A stretch of DNA of 64,000 bases from Annona cherimola (Eukaryota > Streptophyta > Magnoliopsida > Magnoliales > Annonaceae): NCBI GenBank assembly GCA_030490835.1, contig CM059971.1, positions 48,718,012 through 48,782,011 of the forward strand. Direction: 5' to 3'. Both the position numbers and the translations under genes were made by a program. Every line of letters starts with the position of its first letter. Position 1 is the stretch's first letter. This document shows, one piece after another, positions 57,745 to 64,000 of this stretch. Below the pieces are notes generated by a model. It was not told where the DNA came from. It did not search any database and saw nothing but the letters and a program-made list of their open reading frames with translations.

Positions 57745-60700
57745 TGTGGCGCCCCGAACCGAGACGTCACTGCCTCACCTCAAGATCTATCGATTGGTAA
57801 ATGTGAATCAGGATTGTTGCCCTGATCACGCAGCAGGTTCTTAATTGGAATACGTCCAAATTTTTTTTGATTATTCATCTGTCATCATTCATAATCTTGA
57901 CATGACAATCATCACACATTGTGACATTTCACTTGTAATAAAATTCATCATTTCATTCATAGCATGTTTACATGCCTGTCATTATACACTCAATCATTGT
58001 ACATATCATACTTGCATACATTCAATCATTAATTCAAATGGAACTTAGAACTCTAACTAAGTTCAAATATACATAATCACGTAGCATCTTTTCATGCCTT
58101 TCTACAGTGAAAGATTCCTTGACTTAAGCTTCACATTTTACATCCATACATCCATACATTCAACCATTGAATCATATATAGAACTTAATATTCTCATTAA
58201 GTTCACATACACATTAGCCAACCTTAGCATATTCATGCTTTTCCGTTTCTCATAGCCCATGGGCTATCATCAAGTACCTTTCTTCACGTCTTAGGTTCGC
58301 AACCTTCTGAGTTTTCCTCGGTACCTGCCTAAGGGTTGGGAAAACAAAACGTGAGTGACAACTCAGTAAGCAATCATTTTATCTTTAGGGCAAGGCTTCT
58401 TGAAAACCTTTTTCATAAACATCGGGAATACCTTGTACCTGAGGACATGTATATGTCCTAAAATACCATCGTTAAATCTTTTGTTTATGAGGACAATTCC
58501 ATGCCCTTGAATGTTTTGATAAAGCATTCATTCTTAAAATCATTTACAAGCCATGTCTGGGCTTGTTTAGGCAAAACACACACATTTTACCTTTGATGAT
58601 GAGTTCCCTTTAATCTTATATGAATATTTTTAATGTTAATAGCCATTACATTAAATTATCGGTTGCCAATGGACATTTTATGTCCAAAATAACAAAAATA
58701 CTTTGGCAAAGGAGACATCTCAAGTCTCAAAATACCATTAACATAAACCATCATAAAATCATTTAGCCAAGAAATATTTTATGTCTCAAAACATCATTAA
58801 CATAAGCCATCATAAAATCCTTTAGCCAAGAGACATTTTATGTTTCAAAACATTTTTCATATAGCTTCCTTTGGCAATGGACATTCATATGTCCTAAAAC
58901 ACTTTTTATTTAAACACATTAACATTGGACATTCTCATGTCCATAAACCCTTATCATTTAGGCTCTTTAGAAATGGAAATTCTTATGTCCAATCCACGTT
59001 TCACATAAATCTTTTTCATAATCCCCGTCTCGGGACTTGTTTATAGCAAACAAGGCAAACAAAATACGTAAACCATTTTCATAATTGCATTTGCATAAAC
59101 ACATTTCCTTTAATTTTTGTTATTTACACTTTTGTGTAAAACACCCTTTCTTTTTTTAGGGTAACTATTTCATAAAAATCGCTTTAGGATACTTTCATAA
59201 AATTATCTTTTCATGACCCAATCTCAGGGGGGGCGCCGCTGGCACTCCTGCCATCTCTTAGCGACTTGGCCTTATGTAGAGTGGGCTCCGGTCATCCCTA
59301 CCATGCTCTACAACCAGCCTATTCCTTGTACTGGTGCACCATACATTATCCTGACCGACCGCAGTCCGTTTGGTTTAATGAACCACAGACCGCAGCCCAT
59401 GTCCTTTTAAACCGGGATCACAGACTGCAGCCTGCATCCATATGCACAAAAATCGTAGACCGAAGTCTATATTTAAGAATAATTTTCAAAATCACATCAC
59501 AGACCGCAGTCCTTGTCAACTTGTAAGTGAGCGCACCCACTTTAACAAGTTGTTATTTGAAATCTAGTTTTAGGATGACCTTCCTTAAATTCCTTTAAAA
59601 ATGTTTTCAGTAAAATATTTTGATAAACATTTGAAACGTTTGAGAAACCATACATCTTAAAGTCCTTTTAATAAAAGAATTTCAAATCCTTTGGATTTCC
59701 ATAAATAAATCATATTTTTCTCTAATATTTTCTTGGTTTCTATTTCAGGACCTTTTGTTTACAAAAGTTATGCAATTTTGCTATCCCCTTGTCCATAACC
59801 TAAAAATTTAATAATTGTCCACATATCAATCATTTTTTTACATAAAGGAAAATTGCATAATCTTTTGCATGCCATCAAACAACTTGAAATCAAACCATTT
59901 TATGAAATCAATCATAGGAGGTTGGTCATCCATAAATCCCTTTTTAACACATCCGTATAAACATTTTTCCAACATTTTTAACATAGATTTCCTTATCTAT
60001 AGGAAATCAAAACTTTTCGAACATCGTTTCAAAACATATGGACTATGTCCAAAACATCATTTATTATTTAACTATCTTGACCTAGCAAAACAAATCTTTT
60101 TCATCATTGTTTATCACGAGTTATTGTAGAATTAACTCAAAACTCATTTACAAACAATATTTTATGAAAAAGGGTAAAATTTCTTTTTTCTTATAAAATG
60201 CTGTTGAACAATATCATATAGAACTTACTTGCTTAAAAGCAAATTCTTAAAACCATCGATATCAAACATGAAATCCTTAAAAAAAATTAGCATGGAGAAC
60301 TTGCTTACTCATAAGAAAATTTTTTCAATTCCATGAACATGAAGCATTCCCATCCTTGGCAACACTTAGGATAAATTATTTATCTTAAGAAGTGTCGCTT
60401 GCTTTCCATGAAGCAAACCTTAAGACTTTTCATTAAAGTCATCATTTTTCCAAAACTTATGGCTTTGCATTAAAGCTGTCATATTCAAAACTTATGCTTG
60501 CCCATTCGTTAAAACATAAACATAAACATAGACAATTCAATCATATCAATCACATAGAAAGAAAATGGCATTTTAGAAAGTTTGCTTGCTTACCTAAGAT
60601 CGTCATAATCCCTTTTCCTTCCATTCTTTTCCTTGCCTACATGAACATAATATGGTTTTTCATATATTTCTTGTCATTGCATTCCATTTACTTTTTCAAG

Positions 60701-62992
60701 TCATTAAACATAATATGGTTTTTCATATATCCTTCATTTGTCTTCTCAAATCATTAAACATAAATAGCACATTTTTATGCATTTCATTGGCTAACACATA
60801 ACATATATAACCCCATAAATAGGGTATCCATTCAACCATACAAAATTCATCCATTAATAATCATATATAGGTTCATTAACCTTCATTTACCACTTTTCAC
60901 ATTTTTTTCTCAAACTAACCACATATGCTGAAATCAGGCGTACTGAAATCTCAAAAACTTGACTTAGTATCAAATCAAGTATTTTTTATCTGAAATTTCT
61001 ACCATAACTTAATAACTTCATGAATTAACTGTCATAAAAGTTTCAGCACGAAATATTGACATTATATATTTATTTTGGCATTTTTACCTTGCTGGACAGC
61101 AGAATCCATTTTCAGACAGCCTGAATGACGTTAATTATGGAGTATATTTACACCCATAAAAATATCATTTTTAATTTTTTTTGTAATAATAAATATATCA
61201 TATATATCTTGTAAAATTTTATGCCCAAAAATAGTTGTATAAAAATTATTAAAAATCATTTTCTACAGATGATCCTGTCACCCGTTTTACCCTGTTTGGG
61301 CTAATTTTCTCTGATTTTTAATTTCCAAAGTAATTATTATTTTATGCTGAAAAGTTGGTCGTTCCTTAATAACCCCATACGGATTCTTCTAAGAACATTT
61401 CATGCTAAAAGTCATCCATTTACTATTCCGACCATAATTTAGTTTTCAACATCATATAATTTCCAGATTTAATGCATAAAATCAAAATAATTATATACTT
61501 ACTTGATTAAATGGGTGATCTCTCATTTTCCCCTTATTTTTCTCCTATTTTCCTTCATCCTTGCTGGCCAAGTTGGGGACGTGATCTGCTGTTGCTTGGG
61601 GAAGAATTTCCAGCACTTGGAAATTTCCAAGGGCTCTCTCTCTCATGTGAACGTGCACTCCTTGGTAGGGCTGAATTTCCAGCTATGGGCCGCACCTTTG
61701 GAGCTTATTTTCCACAGCCAATTAATGCTTCCTTATCCTCTTAATGTGCTGGATTAATCTTAGCCAAGTAAAATAATTTTTACACCTTTTAATAAAACCA
61801 AGAATCAGCCCTCATCTTAACCGTCAATCTGCTTCCACCATAACGTCCAGCTGCTGCCCATTTTTCTAGCCATTTTTTCGATTTTTAAAATTCCAATATG
61901 TGCGTAATTTATATACCTAATTATCCCTTAATTCATGCATTAATTTGGTATAAAAAAATTTACCAAAAATTGCAGAAATCACACTTAGCATTGCACGTCA
62001 ATTGTATGCAAACAAGCTGTCCACTTTTCATTCATCAAGGGCAGCTTCTGTTCACGAATTTTCTTGAATTTTTTTCACATAATTAAATGCTTATTTATAT
62101 ATCCCATCATGTCAGCTATTTATGTGCATTATTTATAAAATAAAAATTCACAAAAATCCAAACAGCAACTGCTTGGAACGTCCATGCATTGCCACCTTGC
62201 CTAGCTCCCTTTGAGCTCACCTCTAGCTCATTAATTCCAGCAGCATAAACCACGAATTTCCACACATTTTTAATCATAAAATATCTTGCATTTCACCTTC
62301 ATTTGACACGTATTTGGATCATTAAAAATTGCATTCAATTCATGCACCTTTTGCCTTAAATACATGGTACTTTTGAGGTGTAAAAGTAAACGGTATACAC
62401 CTTTTCTAATGCAGGAATTTTCCCAACATTTTAATCTTAATCTAAGCCTTCAAAAATGTGCATCTCATGATTTCATTCAACCGTTTCAAATTTCATCTCA
62501 ATCCGATTTTCCTAGCTCAAGTTATAGCCGTTTAAAGTTAACGGTTGAAATTGAGATATAATCAATAAATCATTAATCCACTTTCATCAAGGACTTTCAT
62601 AACTCAATAATTCCATAATATCAAGCCCAACATCATCAACTTCCTTTTCAAATTTCACTTGAATCCGCCTTACAGACGTTGAATTATGAATTTTCTATGA
62701 TTTTCCAACATAATTCCACAATTTCTATTTTAATCTCCATTAATTAAATCATGGAAATTAAACTAAAAATTCATGCCACATTAGCATGTTTTAATCCTCA
62801 TTATGCCCCTTTAGTCACCTTGACTCATATTGGGCTCCGGCGATTAAATTTTTAATCACCATTCTTAATTAAACCCTAATTGCAACATATCATAAAATCC
62901 TAAAATCATCCAAAAATTCCATTTAATCATATATAAGTCATATGTACATGTTTAATGCACACAATGAATCTTACTTAGGTTGGGGTTTCACA
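57745..62992 (-). mobile_element. Reversed Tekay solo LTR, 5248 bp
   Basis: Starts TGTGGCGCCCCGAACCG and ends GGGGTTTCACA on the + strand, flanked by the 5-bp duplication GATAG at 57740-57744 and 62993-62997. No primer site, polypurine tract or coding sequence is inside, so it is a solo LTR. It carries the GGACAT-N4-ATGTCC array (58443-58942), the CCGCAGTCC-type irregular repeat (59355-59515) and the GC-richer block (59215-59290). Homology to the Tekay-1 LTR is clear in 60,600-62,900. Confidence 0.95.
58443..58942. repeat. GGACAT-N4-ATGTCC palindrome array in the 5.2-kb solo LTR
   Basis: Clear units at 58443-58458, 58671-58685, 58879-58894 and 58927-58942. Weaker units (GAGACAT...ATGTCTC type) lie near 58710, 58765 and 58825. 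It matches the array in the other reversed Tekay solo LTR. Confidence 0.8.
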
Positions 62993-63801
62993 GATAGATA
63001 GCTTGAAATCCTTGAATCTAAACTATATTGCTTTGGTTCTTTTTAATCGGATCGTGTATGGATTTACTAGCCCAAGTTCGTTAATCTCTATATATGTCTT
63101 CCAATATTATATAAAGCTAATCACACCCTATTTAATTGCTATGTTCCCATGCCATTAAATAAAGTGAAATTGATAAGTTCATAATCTGTATAATGACTAC
63201 ACAGGGTTTAACAGTATATTCCTATCCGTTAAACAACTTCTCTTACACAAAGATGGAAACCTATGCCTTGCACATGGATCTAGCAGAGATTTTCCTCTTC
63301 CAAGGATAAATCAAGAAAATAAATCATCTTACAAGGTAGCTAATCTTGTAAAAAGCATTAAATCCGCACACGCAAAGGTAAATTTTACACAATCATATAC
63401 ATCCTAACTATCCATCTAATGGAGATTTATTCATTCCTGAAATTCAAAGAACCAAAAATAATATAGTTTAGAATTCAATACATCCTAACTATCCATCTAA
63501 TGGAGATTTAGTTCAAAGACATGATTTTAACATCCATTACATCCATATAAAAAGTATCCATAAAAGTAGAGAAAGAAAAGTAGAAAGGAATAGAGAAAAC
63601 TATTTTCCGGTGGTTTCCACCAACGCGGTTGAATTCTCTCTTCAATCCGTGCTTTGATCGTGATTTTCTCTTTCTCTGGCTTGGTAATTCGTCTTTGGGC
63701 TCTCTCTTCTCTTTTTTTTCTCACGCGCGAACCCCTAGGAACTATTTATAGATTCAATTTGCGCAGCTTACGCACTGAAATTTGCACGTACGGATGCATA
63801 T

Positions 63802-63949
63802 TGGCACCTAGGCGCCAACTCTCTGTGTGCTGGGCAACTTGGAACTTCTCTGCAAACCCTAGGAATTCATGCACTGGCGCCTAGGTGCCAACTCCCTAGA
63901 GTTTCATGCCTTGGAGCTTTATCCTTTACACATTGGGGATTAGGCGCCA
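63802..63949. repeat. Three TGGCGCCTAGGCGCCA-type palindromes in reversed Athila LTR
   Basis: 63802-63817 (TGGCACCTAGGCGCCA), 63875-63890 (TGGCGCCTAGGTGCCA) and a degenerate copy at 63934-63949. Spacing is about 60-75 bp, as in the Athila-1 3' LTR. Confidence 0.85.
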
Positions 63950-64000
63950 ACTCCCTGGAAGCAGTTTGACTTGTGGCTTTAAAAACTTTTGAACTTCATC

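Larger units (their letters stand above)
57484..64000 (-). mobile_element. Reversed Athila LTR, split by a Tekay solo LTR and running off the window
   Basis: 57484-57744 is the reverse complement of the end of the Athila LTR (starts TGACGAGCTG; compare 14404 backward). 62998-64000 continues it, with the motif CCCATGCCATTAAATAAAG and the palindromes at 63802, 63875 and 63934. The reversed TATA candidate is near 63745 (CTATTTATAG). It is diverged from the Athila-1 LTRs. Whether it is solo or part of an element cannot be seen. Confidence 0.88.

Noticed and set aside
61503..61757. Two overlapping frames of 84 and 77 aa in the solo LTR
   Set aside because: Different frames of the same DNA, no domain, and located wholly inside a solo LTR.
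1..64000. Host genes, tRNA or rRNA genes between elements
   Set aside because: All inter-ORF DNA could be assigned to LTRs, leaders or MITEs. No cloverleaf tRNA, rRNA segment or spliced host gene was recognised, although very short exons cannot be excluded by eye.

Overview
The window is repeat-dense nuclear DNA of a flowering plant. No ordinary host gene, tRNA, rRNA, CRISPR or bacterial-type feature was found. Nearly every base can be assigned to LTR retrotransposons of three lineages, plus three small MITEs. The lineages are: Sirevirus-like Ty1/copia elements (LTRs about 1.7-1.8 kb, TGTTGG...CCAACA termini, initiator-Met tRNA primer site, repeated polypurine tracts); Del/Tekay-like Ty3/gypsy chromoviruses (LTRs 3-5 kb, TGTGA...TCACA termini, chromodomain after the integrase); and an Athila-like Ty3/gypsy family (tRNA-Asp primer site, TGAT...ATCA termini). 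The plant species cannot be named from this sequence.

Layout, left to right. 1-7950: 3' part of Copia-1 (end of gag, pol with one nonsense codon, an extra 535-aa ORF between pol and the LTR, 3' LTR). 7951-13256: integrase/chromodomain end and 3' LTR of Tekay-1, into which Copia-1 inserted. 13257-22624: Athila-1, whose 5' LTR was split by Tekay-1 and whose 3' LTR is truncated. 22625-43569: Tekay-2 (gag/protease remnant, RT to integrase remnant, 3' LTR), interrupted by a reversed Tekay solo LTR (23303-37359, duplication ACCCA). That solo LTR was itself hit by a reversed Copia solo LTR (24124-25815, duplication CATTT) and by the complete element Copia-2 (26513-35470, duplication ACTGG). 43570-49666: a forward Tekay LTR (G3) holding three MITEs and another reversed Copia solo LTR (44317-45983, duplication ACATA). 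49667-52214: reversed Tekay element G4 (primer site plus LTR). 52215-57483: a mosaic of Tekay LTR pieces and a decayed copia pol relic. 57484-64000: a reversed Athila LTR split by a 5.2-kb reversed Tekay solo LTR (57745-62992, duplication GATAG).

Insertion order can be read from the nesting: G4 < G3 < Tekay-2 < Athila-1 < Tekay-1 < Copia-1, six levels on the left branch. On the other branch, Tekay-2 < reversed solo LTR < Copia-2. Copia-2 is young: its LTRs differ by about ten substitutions and one indel in 1.77 kb by eye. It nevertheless carries two nonsense codons and one frameshift in gag-pol. All other coding regions are broken, mostly by changes that look like C-to-T or G-to-A transitions, so no intact autonomous element is visible.

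The most interesting points are these: the extra ORF of Copia-1, which resembles the 'putative plant transposon protein' family and is preceded by nine GTCGAC sites spaced about 20 bp apart; a conserved 20-nt gag/pol overlap requiring a +1 shift in both Copia copies; and arrays of short palindromes inside the LTRs of all three unrelated families.
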